This document shows positions 10,582-22,052 of a stretch of DNA of 64,000 nucleotides, piece by piece. How positions within the stretch are numbered: position 1 is the first letter of the stretch; each line of letters opens with the position of its first letter. A program made the translations under genes and the position numbers. Source of the stretch: Dipteris shenzhenensis (taxonomy: Eukaryota > Polypodiophyta > Polypodiopsida > Gleicheniales); assembly GCA_047967505.1 (NCBI GenBank), contig CM106540.1. One strand, written 5' to 3'. The notes beneath the pieces are model-generated. The model did no database searches. It had not been told where the DNA came from and saw only the letters and a list, made by a program, of their open reading frames with translations.

Positions 10582-13112
10582 CTAGATTGTTAGTCTATTA
10601 GTTCCCCAGTCATGGAGGATTGATGCTTCCCATAGCCAAGGATGTCCCAGTAAGATTTGATAGGATTTTTTGGGGAGATCCAAGATTGTGGATTGAAGGG
10701 AAAAGTGGACTCCTGCAACCTTTGTTGACATGCCATTCACTATTCTCAAGGGTTTAGCCCGTGAATCATTGGCAAGGCGTATGTTGAAATTAGCCTTTTG
10801 CATTGGTGGGAGGCCCCATTCACCATAGAGCTCCTTTGATAGGACATTTACACCTGCTCCACCATCCACTATGGCTTGAACTTCATTATATGCCTTGTGG
10901 ATCAAAGCCATAGTAATGTTGTGTATGTCATCTCCCTCAGGCATCTGCACAGGGATATCTTCGATGTCGTCCATAGGTGGAGGGGGATTTGCGAGCTCAA
11001 TCCAGCCTTTGAAACTCTCCCAAAGATTAGGACAATTTCATAGGAGGATTGCGATGGGAATTGGCACAGGGCAACTTAGGATGCTAGAGACAATGGCTCC
11101 TTCAAGTTGACGTAGCAGTACATTATGTCATGGAGTCTGTTGTTGGAACAGAGGCTCGAGTATAGTATCAATACTCTATGGGGCCAATTCAAGATTGGAT
11201 CTGATGCTTCCTTCTCAGCCTTAAATTAAGCTTGTTCCTTTTGTACCCATTGTTGAAGTGCCTAAAAACGAGCCTTCTCCACCTCTGCATTTTGGTATAG
11301 AGCTTCTTTTATTTGAGGCTCGAGAGTTGATGTGGATGATCTCGGCTACTCATTGCTTGGTGGAGGTGGAGGCACTTGTGCTTCCTTTTTAAGAAGTCGT
11401 TTTGGTTGGATTGGAATGTTAGGGTCCTTGGTGGCCTCTTTCTACTAGCGTGTAATTACATTCATAGGTTGTGATATTATGCTTGCCGACCCCAGACTTT
11501 AATGGTCCATTGCAATGATGTCGATTAGGATGTCAGGCTTAACCTCTATTTGTTGTGGGACTTTATTTTTCATGGGACAATCCATATAGGCATGTCCTAT
11601 GCCACAATCTCTATAGAGTGGTTGGAAAGTAGTGGGGCTACCACGATGAGGGCACTTTGCGATCCAGTGATTTTCTCCACACCCATAGCACTTGATTGGC
11701 ACTCAATATGTATTGGGTCGAACTTGATTTGCGTAGACTAGTATTAGATCCTCTGCGCCTTCTACATAGTACACTGGGTACTCTGCTTCATGGCGAGTCT
11801 ACTTCCTCTGCTTGCAGTTGATGTATTGGAACTACCTGAGGAGCTGGATTTGGTGCTTTTGGATATGGTCATGGATTCAGATTCCTGAGTAGTTGCAAGA
11901 CTTGTATCCGAACGGGAACAAGATTCAGCCTCGGAGCTAGGGGCACTTGTGTAAGTGCCGGTTTCCTGTACACTGGCATGGGTGTCGGTTGGTATTGTTG
12001 AGGTCGAGGCGAATTGTTGCGCATATTGAAAATGCAACTATTTTCATCATGGTCACCAACTACGTAGATATGGCACCACAACCTTGGCGGTGGATTTGCT
12101 TGTGCAGTGATCCTAGCTCTTAAGACTGGGCACTCATTTGCTGTATGATTGGCCATGTAGTGTGGACACCAAACATTTTCTCACCATGGATAAGTCTAAG
12201 GTAGTGGCTGAGACAAATGAAGCTTTTGTTCCATGGCCTACATCATGTCTTCTTTCAACTTCATGGTCATGGCGATCTTCATTTGACGTTTCGGTAGTGG
12301 ACTTGGATTTTTGCTTTTTAGAGCGCTTTATCTCGTGCATTGGATCTTTCATCATCATTGTTGGTGTCAGAGTTGTGGTCATGCCATCCTCGATGTCAAT
12401 GGCTGCTGCATGAGCAACACTAAACGTTTCATAGCTGCTAATCTTTTTCATATCCTTTTGGATTTTCTTCCTTAGGCCTACAAATGAACCAGACCGTGAG
12501 GTACTTTGCATCGGGATGTGGGTCACATTTGGCAATTAATCTTTTCATCTTGCCTAGATACGTTCGTACATCTTCTTGACGGCCTTGTTCGATCTTGCTT
12601 AGTTGGAGAGCGGGATCATCTTGTAGTCTCTCCGTTTGAAAGCGCCTTTTGAATTCTATTTGAAGTAGGTCCCATGTGGCTCACTCTTCCACTAGGAGGT
12701 CTAGGTACCATTCAGATGCTTCATTGGTTAAGGCCATGGGAAACCAGGCCACCTTGGTTTCATTGGATTGATCTACACCTGCTCGGCATGCGGCATCAAA
12801 ATGCTGGAGGAACCGGGTTGTGGATCTCTCCTACCATTATATTTGGGAAATTCCAGTTTTCCCAGCGTGCCTTCCTTGATTTTTATTATCTCTGTGATTA
12901 AAGAAATTGTTAGCCTCCGCATCGAGGTCAATATCCCCATCATCGTCGCGACGGTGTGCAGCCATGTTGTGGCATGGAGGAGTCACAAGGATTTCTTGAA
13001 TTTCAAGGGGGGATTCAGGGTAGAGGATTGTCAAAGGTAGTGGTTGTAGTGGAGTTGTATGTGGATTTGGTGAGCGTTGGAGTTGGAGGCGTTGGCCAGA
13101 GCGTAACTGCAT
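10582..13112 (-). pseudogene. Ty3/gypsy gag-protease remnant
   Basis: Read right to left, the gag frame starts at MQLRSG (13112). A retrotransposon gag core follows near 12830-12600 (FLQHFDAACRAG, then AWFPMALTNEASEWYL, a typical capsid-type stretch). A CCHC zinc knuckle CYGCGENHWIAKC lies at about 11690-11652, with two further damaged Cys/His clusters at about 11630 and 12090. The protease domain at 10974-10582 has DGGAGVNVLS in place of the usual D-S/T-G-A, followed by the ILLGHPWLW strand typical of gypsy proteases. The frame is broken by several stops and shifts. No LTR or primer-binding site was found to the right. Reverse transcriptase, RNase H and integrase are absent. It is an internal fragment of a dead element that would have produced capsid and protease. 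Confidence 0.85.
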
Positions 13113-13579
13113 GTAGATTGGGTGAGAGTTGCAAAGGGTGTCTCTGTCACAAGTGCGGGTGTTGATGTAGTTATGTTTGGAGGATTAGATATGTGTTAGT
13201 GTTGTAAAGACCATCATGTTAATAATGTCCCTAAGATTGTCCCACGTGTGTAGGAAAATGTGCCGGTGCAGACGTATTGTCAATCAGAGGTCACGGCGTA
13301 AAGATATGAGTGAATTAGTGTGAAACGGGCCCACACAAGGACACGAATGAGCGAGTGCTAGGGATGCCAAAATGGTGTGCAATGGGCTGGAAAATTGTCT
13401 CGAAGCATGCTGTTTTTGTGTGTGAAATCTTGGTTCAAACTGTGTCCAATTTGGCTCCCAAACGGGCGAGATATGAAGGGTTGAAGTAGGGGAAATTTTT
13501 GCCTTTTTTTTTTTTTTTTGGCGGGGGGGGGTGTTCCTTGGTCGTAAGGTTAATGTGAATGGTCTTTAAGTCCAACTGA

Positions 13580-13965
13580 GGGGTTTGAACCAGGTTAATT
13601 CCAATTAGTCTAACTAACTTATTATCCTAATTGTCCAATTACTATAACTAGACAGGTATTTTAACTAACCTAACTCCTTCCACTAACTAGAGTTAGTCGA
13701 CTAACTGAAGGTCAGTGAAGCTAACCTAACCAACTCAGTTATACTAACCTAGCTATAAGTCTAACCACCTAGAGTTAGTTATACTAACTAGAGAGGGTTA
13801 ATGCTAACTAAACCTAGTTCACTAACCTAACCTGACAGACTAACCTAGCCTAAGATACTAACCTAACCTAGATTACAAACTAACTAAAGAAGGTAAAACT
13901 AATCTAACCTAGGTTAAACTAACCTAACTAGGATTAATACTACGATTAGATTAGGTTTTTTTAAA
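13580..13965. repeat. CTAACC-rich low-complexity tract
   Basis: Irregular repeats of ACTAACCTAACC and AACTAGAGTTAG fill about 385 bases. The unit is not the plant telomere heptamer TTTAGGG, and spacing is irregular, so it is treated as a degenerate simple repeat. Confidence 0.75.
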
Positions 13966-14029
13966 GTATTATTAAAGTTAATATTTAAATTAAAATTAAA
14001 AAAAATCATGTGGGGGGGGTGTTGCGCGG

Positions 14030-14459
14030 CGGCGGGGGTGGCTTCTAAGAGGGGGGTGGGGTTGCAACCGAGGGCGAGGGGTGAAGGAGTTGGGGTCGAG
14101 AGGGGGTGGAGGGGGAGCTAGGAGGTGTGGTAGAGGGAGGAGTAGGGAGGGTGGAGGAGGTAGTCTTGAGGAGAAGGTCGCAGGCGGAGGGCGGGTTGGA
14201 GGAGGCGTTACGGGTGGAGGCGGGGCGGGGAGGAGGCATCGGGGCTGGTGGCTCTGTGCATGCCGTTGCGGGCTAGCGTTGCATTGTGCTAGCATCGTCA
14301 CGATGGCGGGCGTCATCAAGAGCTACTATTGCACCATCACGTAGGCGAGCACGCTAGCAGTAAGGGCTTATAAGCCCTTACTTATTGATAGAAGGACTAA
14401 AGAGCCCTTTAGTTAGAAGTGGGGTAGGGAGTGGAGCGATCGACGAGGGGGGTAGAGAC

Positions 14460-14532
<73 letters not shown>

Positions 14533-14910
14533 GGTAGAAGAGAGAGGGGGGGTAGAGAGAGAGAGAGAGGGGGGTGGAGATGGAGATGGAGGAGGGGGGT
14601 GGTGGTGGAGGGGTGGTGGAGAGTGGAGGAGGTGTGGTGGAGGGGGGTGGTGGTGGAGATGGAGGAGGAGAGGGGGAAAGATAGTGGTGGTGGAGGGGTG
14701 GGTGGAGGGTGGAGGGCAGTGGTGGAGAGGGGGGGGGGTGTGGAGATGGAGGAGGGGGGAGGGAAAGGGGGGGCGGGGTGGATGGAGGGGGGGATGGTGG
14801 AGGGGGAGGGGTGGAGGGGGTGGGGGTGGGGGGGTGAGGGGATGGTGGTCGAGGGGGGAATGGTGGAAGGGGAGGCGTGGAAGGGGGGGGAGGGGGAGAG
14901 GGAAAAAAAC
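14030..14910 (+). repeat. Polypurine block with (GA)n and G-run arrays
   Basis: From about 14424 to 14910 the plus strand is almost all A and G, with scattered T in GGTGGTGG. It includes a pure GA tract at 14461-14521 and dozens of runs of four or more G. The preceding 400 bases are also G-rich (GGAGGAGG, GGGTGGAGG). Long open frames on both strands are composition artefacts (Arg/Glu/Gly on one strand, Pro/Ser on the other). The block has the make-up for triplex (H-DNA) and G-quadruplex structures. Confidence 0.9.
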
Positions 14911-15809
14911 TTGACGGACAGAAAACTTTGACGAAAATCCAAAGGGAGGAAGAGATGGTCCCCTGAACCCTCTCCAAGTCTTTCTCGATGTAACGGGATT
15001 GTTGAGGACGAATGGACGATGGGTGGATAGCTAGGTTATCGCTGCAAGATGGGCTCAAAGTAACTCATCATGTGAGGATGGGAGTAGGGTGGTGGTCGAT
15101 GGAGAGGGAGGAGTGTCTTACGTAGGGCTCAGAATCGGGAAGAGGATGGAGGCAAGATGTGAAAGAAGAAGAATGAGGGTGTGGAGTGAGTTTTTATAGG
15201 AAATGGGTGTAGGTTTAGGCCTAAACCCTAAACTCTTCCCGAGCCGTAACTTTTTATGGTTAGCTCGAATCGCTCTTCTGTAAAAGCTGAAATGATCGAA
15301 ATTGCAAGCTCTACGCATTCGTGTCCACTACCTAGCCTGATTGTTTATCAAGTGGCTTCTTTTTAAGAAATAAAGAAACATTCTTAAGGTAGTAACCCAA
15401 GGTTGATGCTTGGGGTAATATGTTTGGCTAGAGTTGGAAAAAAATTTACTCTCCTTGCCCTTGAGTGTTATGTTCGTGAAAGTTCATAGAAGTTCATTTT
15501 TTACACATACCTGCGTATATTTACTCGTTACGTGAGATGCTAGTCTCCCTAGCAGCGGTGCAAAATGTTGGCTCTTTCCCACGACTTCCATAGGAAGAGC
15601 ACAGTATTCTCAGTATGCAAGGTTCCGAGGGTTTTTGTCACCTACAGATATATCAGGGTTGTCATTTATAGTATACGTGTAGCTTAGGACCTCGAGTTGT
15701 ATTCTGGTGAGAGACGTAGGCTTAAGTGTTGTAAGCAAACATAGTGCATGCATTGTGAAAGAAGCGTGCATCATCATGGTTGAGGTAATGAAGGCTTTTT
15801 CCTTCATTG

Positions 15810-16270
15810 GGGGTTACAGGGTTTAGGAGGAGTATAAGGGTTAGAGAGAGGTTCAAGGTTTAGAAGGAGGTTCCAAGGTTTAGAAGAGGCTCCAAGGTTA
15901 GAAGGAGGATCCAAGGTTCAAGGTAGAGTACATGGTGGAGGACTCATCTCCCTCGTAGTTCATGGTGGAGGTTAAGGGTTGAGGAACTAAGGGTTTAGGG
16001 GGAGCATAGGAGTGCAAGAGGAAGAAGATGTAAGAGCATGGGGGAAAGAAGAGAGAGGAGGGAGGGGGAAGAGGGAAGAGAGAGGAGGGAGGAGGAGGAG
16101 GAGGGAGGAGGAGAAGGGAGGAAGAGGGAGGAGAAGGGAGGAGGAGCGAGGAGGAGGAGGAGGAGGAGGAGGAGGAGGAGGGAGGAGGAGAAGGGGGGAG
16201 GAGGAGAAGGGAGGAGGAGGGAGGAGAAGAAGGGAGGAGGAGGAGGAGGGAGGAGGAGAGGGAGAGGATG
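15810..16270 (+). repeat. AAGGTTTAGAAGGAGG repeats grading into (GGA)n
   Basis: About four imperfect copies of a 24-base unit built on CCAAGGTTTAGAAGGAGG occupy 15860-15925. Then 16030-16265 is nearly pure GGA/GGGA purine repeat. Open frames here encode Glu/Gly/Arg or Ser/Pro/Leu strings only. Confidence 0.85.
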
Positions 16271-16492
16271 GATTGCAAGGTTGGAGGAGAGGGGAGGAGA
16301 AGTAGCAAGGTTAGGACATGCTTTTGGACATGGAGTGCAAGGAAGCATGGACACTTGAGACAATTGCTTAGAATACCAACGTAGAACTCAACACAATGCC
16401 CCAAAGAGTGTGGGCTTTATTCCATTATGGGGTATTTATACAAGTTGGAGAGCTTCTCTCTCTGCATGTAGGAATTGTAAGACACTCTCTCT

Positions 16493-16985
16493 CTACATGT
16501 AGAACTTGCATATAGAAGTTGCATGTAGGAGTTGCATGTAGAACTCACATGTAGAACATGCATGTAGGAATCGCATGTAGGACTTGCATGTAGAACTCGC
16601 ATGTAGAACATGCATGTAGGAATCGCATGTAGGACTTACATGTAGGACTCGCATGTAGGACTTGCATGTAGGACTCACATGTAGAACATGCACGTAGGAA
16701 TCACATGTAGGAGTTGCATGTAGAACTCGCATGTAGGAATCGCATGTAGGAGTTGCATGTAGAACTCACATGTAGAACATGCATGTAGGAATCGCATGTA
16801 GGACTTACATGTAGAACTCGCATGTAGAACATGCATGTAGGAATCGCATGTAGGACTTGCATGTAGAACTCGCATGTAGAACATGCATGTAGGAATCGCA
16901 TGTTAGACTTACATGTAGGACTTACAAGTAGAAGTTGCATGTAGGAGTTGCATGTAGAACTCACATGTAGGATTTGAAGTGGAAC
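16493..16985. repeat. 13-bp minisatellite, about 37 copies
   Basis: The unit is CATGTAGRAMTYG (consensus by eye), repeated head to tail with few gaps. Variant units alternate (GAACTCG, GAACATG, GGAATCG, GGACTTG), giving a higher-order pattern of mixed monomer types. Because 13 is not a multiple of three, three units read as a 13-residue peptide repeat on the minus strand and give long spurious open frames. It is not a CRISPR: there are no unique spacers of constant length. Confidence 0.95.
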
Positions 16986-17278
16986 TTGCATGTTGAGGAT
17001 TCCTAAGAGAGATTATTCCTAGCCTTATGCAAGTACAAGCGGAGCTTTGCCGCTACTTTACACACATTTTATACTACCTAAGTCCATGTTGGCACAGAGA
17101 CAACAACATTACACCTTAAAGAGAAACTTCATTAGTAAAGAGGCATACACATATATTTAGCTTTCTTGCCATTTTGTTGTACTGCTCATAAAGATGTTTT
17201 ACGTATAAAAAACATAAACATATTTGGAAGAATATATGCAAGTGTAAAGAAGTTCAAGAAGCAGACCTAGGGAACTAT

Positions 17279-18150
17279 TAGAGTGTGTCCTTGGATGCAA
17301 AGTTGATAGATGCATTGAAAGATGGGTTGAGACCACCAGCCCAAGTTTTATGTGAGTCATTGGGTTTAAAGCCTAGTAAAGATAAGGATCAAATATGGGG
17401 GGAGCATCCTTTTATAGATATAGAGTCTAAATGTAGATGTCGATATCGGTGAGGTAGATGAGTATGATGATTTTTCTCAACCATGAGTGATGACCATCCC
17501 CCAAATGAGGATAGTGATGGAGATGATGAGGCCATCTCTCTTAGTGAGATTCCACATGAAGTTGATGAACTCTTAAACGAGGCTACTAGTGAAGTAGAGA
17601 AGGAGATTGTCAACCAAGTAGTAGACATGGATGGGAAGTTCATATTTAAGTCTACATTCACAAGCCAACACAATGGGAACTCAACACTATCAAAGGATAG
17701 GTTGACAAGGGTGAGGCAGGGAGTTTATTTTACCCAAGAGATAAAATCAACACCTTCAAGAAGCAATGGGAACTTTTTTGGGATTGGTAAAGATTGTGCA
17801 ATTTATATTCATGATAATACAAAAGGACAACGTTGATGAAATCCAAAAAGAAAGAGAAAAGCGACCAACTTGAAGAAGATGGAGAAAGTTTATATCGCAT
17901 GGTACCTTGGGAGAGTCCAAAAGATGTGAAATAAGGTAGGAGGTAGGTATGTGAATTACAAATGGCCTTTCGACTTGAAAAACCTATCTCAAGGAGGTTC
18001 ATCTTAGATGGTATCAAAGGTCAAAGGTCCATGGATGTGCACATAGAATATTATGGGCTTGAACATGGTGGATATGGAGAAATTCATTGCATTGTAATGA
18101 AGCAACTAATAGATATCATCTTGATGGGGATGACTCGAGACATTTAATGA
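17279..18150 (+). pseudogene. Unidentified protein-coding remnant
   Basis: The reading shows protein-like composition for about 280 codons with a few stops and frame changes. It opens with SLDAKLIDALKDGLRPPAQ. An acidic stretch follows (DEDSDGDDEAISLSEIPHE, about 17500-17560), then KFIFKSTFTSQ, LSKDRLTRVRQGVYF, and FFGIGKDCAIYIHD. Further on come YIAWYLGRVQKM and VGGRYVNYKWPFDL in a shifted frame. The 17483-17836 part is uninterrupted (117 codons from an ATG). I do not recognise the family. The pattern of a once-long protein broken by a few lesions, next to other repeats, suggests a transposon-borne or retrocopied gene. A degenerate host gene is the alternative. Confidence 0.45.
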
Positions 18151-18483
18151 TTTTTTAAAGGACAATGATTAGTTGATCATATATACTTCATGTAAGTGAA
18201 AATCTACACCGTTTTTTGCATTCGTTTGTTTCTTATCACATATGGCATCATTGGTGTGCATGTTTTCTTTCTTGTAGGAAAGAAAGTTTAATATTTGTCA
18301 AGAGACAAAGGATCTTGGTTGAGAACAACTACTTCTTGGTGCCTAAAATTTCGTGGGTTTTGCACTAAAACCTATGAGCTATAAGTGAGGTCTAAAGTGA
18401 CATTTTGTAGCTATCCATGATTATGTATTGAAGCAGAGGTCAGCACATACATAAATAGAATGTAGGTATGGATGTATATACAA

Positions 18484-18578
18484 CATGCATGCACGCACAC
18501 ATGCGCGCGCACACACACACACGTATGTACCATATAGATGCAAGAGAGTCAGAGATCCTTTGGTTTTAACATCAAAAT

Positions 18579-18630
<52 letters not shown>
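18484..18630. repeat. (CA)n and (GA)n microsatellites
   Basis: A purine/pyrimidine alternating GCGCGCGCACACAC tract at about 18494-18522 (Z-DNA type) precedes a pure GA tract at 18580-18630. Confidence 0.9.
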
Positions 18631-18632
<2 letters not shown>

Positions 18633-18647
18633 CTACCCATTGCACAT

Positions 18648-18719
18648 CAAGAAGTGATTTGAACCGATAACCTTTCAGTTAAGAGGCCCTATGTTACCAA
18701 TTGAGATACAAAGGCCTTT
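18648..18719 (-). mobile_element. tRNA-Lys-like SINE head
   Basis: On the minus strand a tRNA-shaped sequence is visible. An A-box-like TATCTCAATTGGTAACATA is followed by CCTCTTAAC, which resembles the tRNA-Lys(CTT) anticodon loop, and by a B-box-like GGTTCAAATC. Box spacing fits an RNA polymerase III internal promoter. Stems are poorly paired, so it is not a functional tRNA. It reads on into a short body ending at the (GA)n tract. A tRNA-derived SINE is the best explanation; a lone tRNA pseudogene is the alternative. Confidence 0.45.
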
Positions 18720-19050
18720 TCTTATGCTAAGTGTAAATATCCAAAATCCCATAAGTATGAATATCATATCCTGTTAAAACTAATTAGTAGATGGTGTTGT
18801 ATAAACTTGTTAGGTCGGATTGCTCATGTGTATGAGTGATGAGACATAAAGATGGATGTGCAAAGTGCCAAAGTCATATGGGTTAAAAGGCTCAATCTTA
18901 CCAATTGAGATTCAAAGGCTTTTTCTTATGCTGACTATAAATATCCAAAATCACTTAAGTGTGTTAATACCTTAGTGTGTTATGACTAATTAGCAGACGG
19001 GTTGTGTTAATCCCATGTGTACGAGTGATGACACATAAAGATGCAATTGG
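18683..19050. repeat. Tandem duplication, unit about 207 bp
   Basis: TTACCAATTGAGAT, then CTTATGCT, then AAATATCCAAAATC, then GACTAATTAGCAGA-type sequence and GAGTGATGACACATAAAGATG occur at about 18693-18860 and again at 18898-19045, in the same order and orientation. The second copy includes only the 5' half of the tRNA-like head. Confidence 0.75.
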
Positions 19051-21440
19051 ATGAACATGGTGGCTCGAGGTCCCTTATCTTTTTTATCTTTCACCATCAA
19101 GTGCATGTATCAACTTGGCAAATCATGTCTCAAGCCTATTGGGCCTCTCACATGGTAGCTCAATTTAACTTGGGATATTGTGGCTTATGTCAAGATCATG
19201 TTTCAAGGGAGCTCTGAGCTCTTGGCTCGCTCGTAGCTACAAGCTTGGTGTGCCTTGTCTCTTGACTACAAGCCTAGTATCAATGGAGCATGATAGAAGA
19301 GATATTGTGGCTACCGTCTTGTAGCTCCCAACCATAGCTTCAAACTTAGGGACTGATTCACTCTTGGTCTTGATGTAATATTTAGACGTTGTCTCTCTCT
19401 AACAAAGATGAGGTTTTCTCACTCCTCATGCTCTTTGCTATTAAGGGCCATCTACCATCCCCACTCCCTTCCATTTGTCATCATTTGTAGTCTAAGGTCA
19501 ACTTAATTCTTCTTACTTCTCGTCCCAATAGCAATTCTCTTCTTTCTTGTTCCATATGTTTGACTATTTTTTGAGCATGTATCATACATTAGCTAAAGCT
19601 CCAAGTCCTCTATAGTATTCTAGGGTACAATCCTTCATCCAAAATGCCAAAGGTCTTGTGTAGCCGCAAGTCTTTTGAGAGTTTGATTACTTGTTCAAGG
19701 AATAATATGCCATTCCAAGAAGCTATCATAAATTCTATTCATCAACATAAAAGTTTGCTCTTCATAACTGTGCATTCATGCTACTACTCGTTCCACTTGT
19801 TTTTGAAGCTCTTCCCAAGTAGGATCAACAAATGTTGAAGGTCTTTTTCCCTCATCCCTAGGTTGACTAGTGATATTCAGTGCTTGGCAAGTGCTTGTTT
19901 CTTTGTGCCCACAATGGTGCTCGAATTGTGAATATGCCATGCCTTGCATTCCTCAAATAGCTTGGCGCTCAACATCCTATTGGTGCTTGGTCGTGGAACA
20001 AGAAGTCTATACGAGTTAGTTGCAAACATGGATAGAGATGTATGGAGATGGGGGAACAAGAAATCACACACTATGAGGAGAGGGCTTGTGACAACCAACT
20101 TGTAATCCTTATGACAAGGGGCTTGCAGATTGATGGAAATAGCCATAGCTACAAAGTCCTGCTTGTGCAACAAGTTATGAGTGCTAACTCACTCTCAAGG
20201 CTACATGTTTACACAGTCAAAACTTTCTGTGTGATTTATGTTTGTGACCATTCCTTTGATGAAATCACAAATGTAATTATGGAAAAACCTTGTTGGTCTT
20301 AAAAAATGGGAAACTAGTTGTTTACCACGAGCAATCTATTGTTTATTACTAGTACTAGCAAAATAAACCTATTGTAAACAAGTAAATACCACCAATAATA
20401 TTGCTAGTACCAATGGTAAACTTATTAGTAATGACAATTAATTTAGATTAAATTTCAAGCAACACGAGGGCATTTACTTCCAATATAGCAAGTAGTACAA
20501 CTAGCAACAATTCTTTTAGCACCAATCATCTGCTTATTAACAATACTAGGTTATTTATTGACAGTAATAAAAGGATGCCGCCGATTCATTGAAAATACTT
20601 TTAGAGTTGAGAGGTGAATTATCCTCTCCTATCTTACGCCCCGGATTGGTGGGGCTTGGCCTACACAGTAGTCCCTAGTCCCTGTGCTTGCAAGGCATAA
20701 GAGCTAGATGGGACCACTCTTAGGTTGTAGGTATCTAAGTTCTCTCAAAGAGATGTGATTTTTTGTTAGTTTTTTTTTGCATGCATGTCGGTTTTTCCTT
20801 TTAACAGCCATTTCATTAATTTTGGACTTGCAGACCCATAGTGACAACAATTCCTCAAGTTGATGATACAGTGATCTAACTTTTCGAGGAACATCACGGC
20901 CTACACACCACACAAAAGTAAAACGTGTCTCATATTCCCAACTTAGCATGCAAGCTACATACGTGAGCTCTATTAAGCAAACTGAATCCCACTCCTTACA
21001 TCAACCTTTGGGGGTCACTCTGTTAAAGAGAAGATCCCATTTCTCCCTCAAGAATAGTCCTTCACCTTGCTCCATAAATACATGCAATACAAGCAAGTAG
21101 CCTTCCGCATCCTCCTCTTTATTTACAACTCGCAAGGCTCTGGTTATGGGACTGATGCTTATTCCTTTGAGCTTGTGTAGCCTGTCACATGTTGGGTGCT
21201 TCATTCATCTTCAAACCAAGCACCAAATTTTCACCGTATACCACCTCACATGCTTAAGAGCTTATATCACAACAAACAAGCAATATCTTCAGATGTGACG
21301 CAGAATAGATGCAAAAAAGATAGCTAGGGAAAGGATGTATACTGCAAAAGCGACCTTTAAAAACAGCAGAGAAACTTTGTTACAGTAAATTGAAACTTGA
21401 CCTCATCATCCACTCGGCATCTAAACATATACATATACCC
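19051..21440. other. Non-coding stretch left of CPP1
   Basis: The sequence is of mixed composition, with short open stretches of 65-100 codons overlapping on both strands around 19877-20302 and 20704-21204. None has a recognisable motif. 20330-20600 is AT-rich with repeated ACTAGTACTAGC and TAGTAC motifs. The 3' UTR of CPP1 presumably extends leftwards from 22052 into 21440-22052; I could not place its poly(A) site. Confidence 0.35.
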
Positions 21441-21449
21441 TTATAAGAC

Positions 21450-21700
21450 TAGAATATATACAATCTTACAAATTCAAATTTTTGTTGTTCTAAAGTTCAA
21501 ATTTCCACATTGAAAATAAAAGAGAACGAAATAGAAGAAAAATGAGGCAACAAATTTTTTTTAAAACAAAGGATAGACATACCTAGCAAGCAAAGCAATG
21601 CTTATGCGATCATTAGCGCCCAAGCATAAGCAGTTATACTGGGTTTTTAAAGACCCATGGCGTCTGTTGGGCAAACCAGAGCTTACTAAAATACGTCAAT
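21450..21700. repeat. Segment A1, paralogous to 34240-34500
   Basis: The string from TTGTTGTTCTAAAGT through GAAAATAAAAGAGAA, AGCAAGCAAAGCAA, CCCAAGCATAAGCAG and GTCTGTTGGGCAAACC recurs in the same order and orientation in CPP1 intron 1 at 34275-34475, with scattered substitutions. It lies just downstream of the CPP1 stop codon, probably within or near the 3' UTR. Confidence 0.75.
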
Positions 21701-22052
21701 TAAACCGAAGGGAAAGATACATCTCAAAATCTACAACCTGAAGTTCACAAATGTGCACACGGGCAGGGGCATAGGCTTGGGATGTGTAAAAGCAAAAATT
21801 TATACATCAAAACATATATACAACAATATATATACATCAAAACAAACGAAATAAACACAACACCCCTTGAGCAACAAATAGTTGCCTGGCGTCCAGAAGA
21901 CACCAGAGTGATGCCTCTTATCAATAGCCATTGCCTACGAAGTCCATTACTCGATCTCTACCTATTTGGATCAGTACATATATATGTAGCACTTTCACAA
22001 CCTTCTGGAGAGAGAGCCCAATGTCAGCAGTTGACCTTGCATCATACAGCCA

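Noticed and set aside
13580-13965. Interstitial telomere repeat
   Set aside because: The unit is CTAACC with irregular spacing, not TTTAGGG/CCCTAAA; single TTTAGGG copies near 15820-16000 are isolated.
14378-15058. Open frames of 166-226 codons in the polypurine/polypyrimidine block
   Set aside because: The peptides are only Pro/Ser/Leu/His or Arg/Glu/Gly strings imposed by base composition, with overlapping frames on both strands.
15118-15318. Primer-binding site or LTR for the gypsy remnant at 10582-13112
   Set aside because: Searched the minus strand from 13112 to 16000 for TGGTATCAGAGC-like or TGGCGCC-like sequence and paired TG...CA ends by eye; none was convincing.
16417-16991. Cys-rich repeat proteins or a CRISPR-like array
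   Set aside because: The 13-bp unit has no spacers, and the peptide repeat is explained by 3 x 13 bp = 13 codons with competing frames open.
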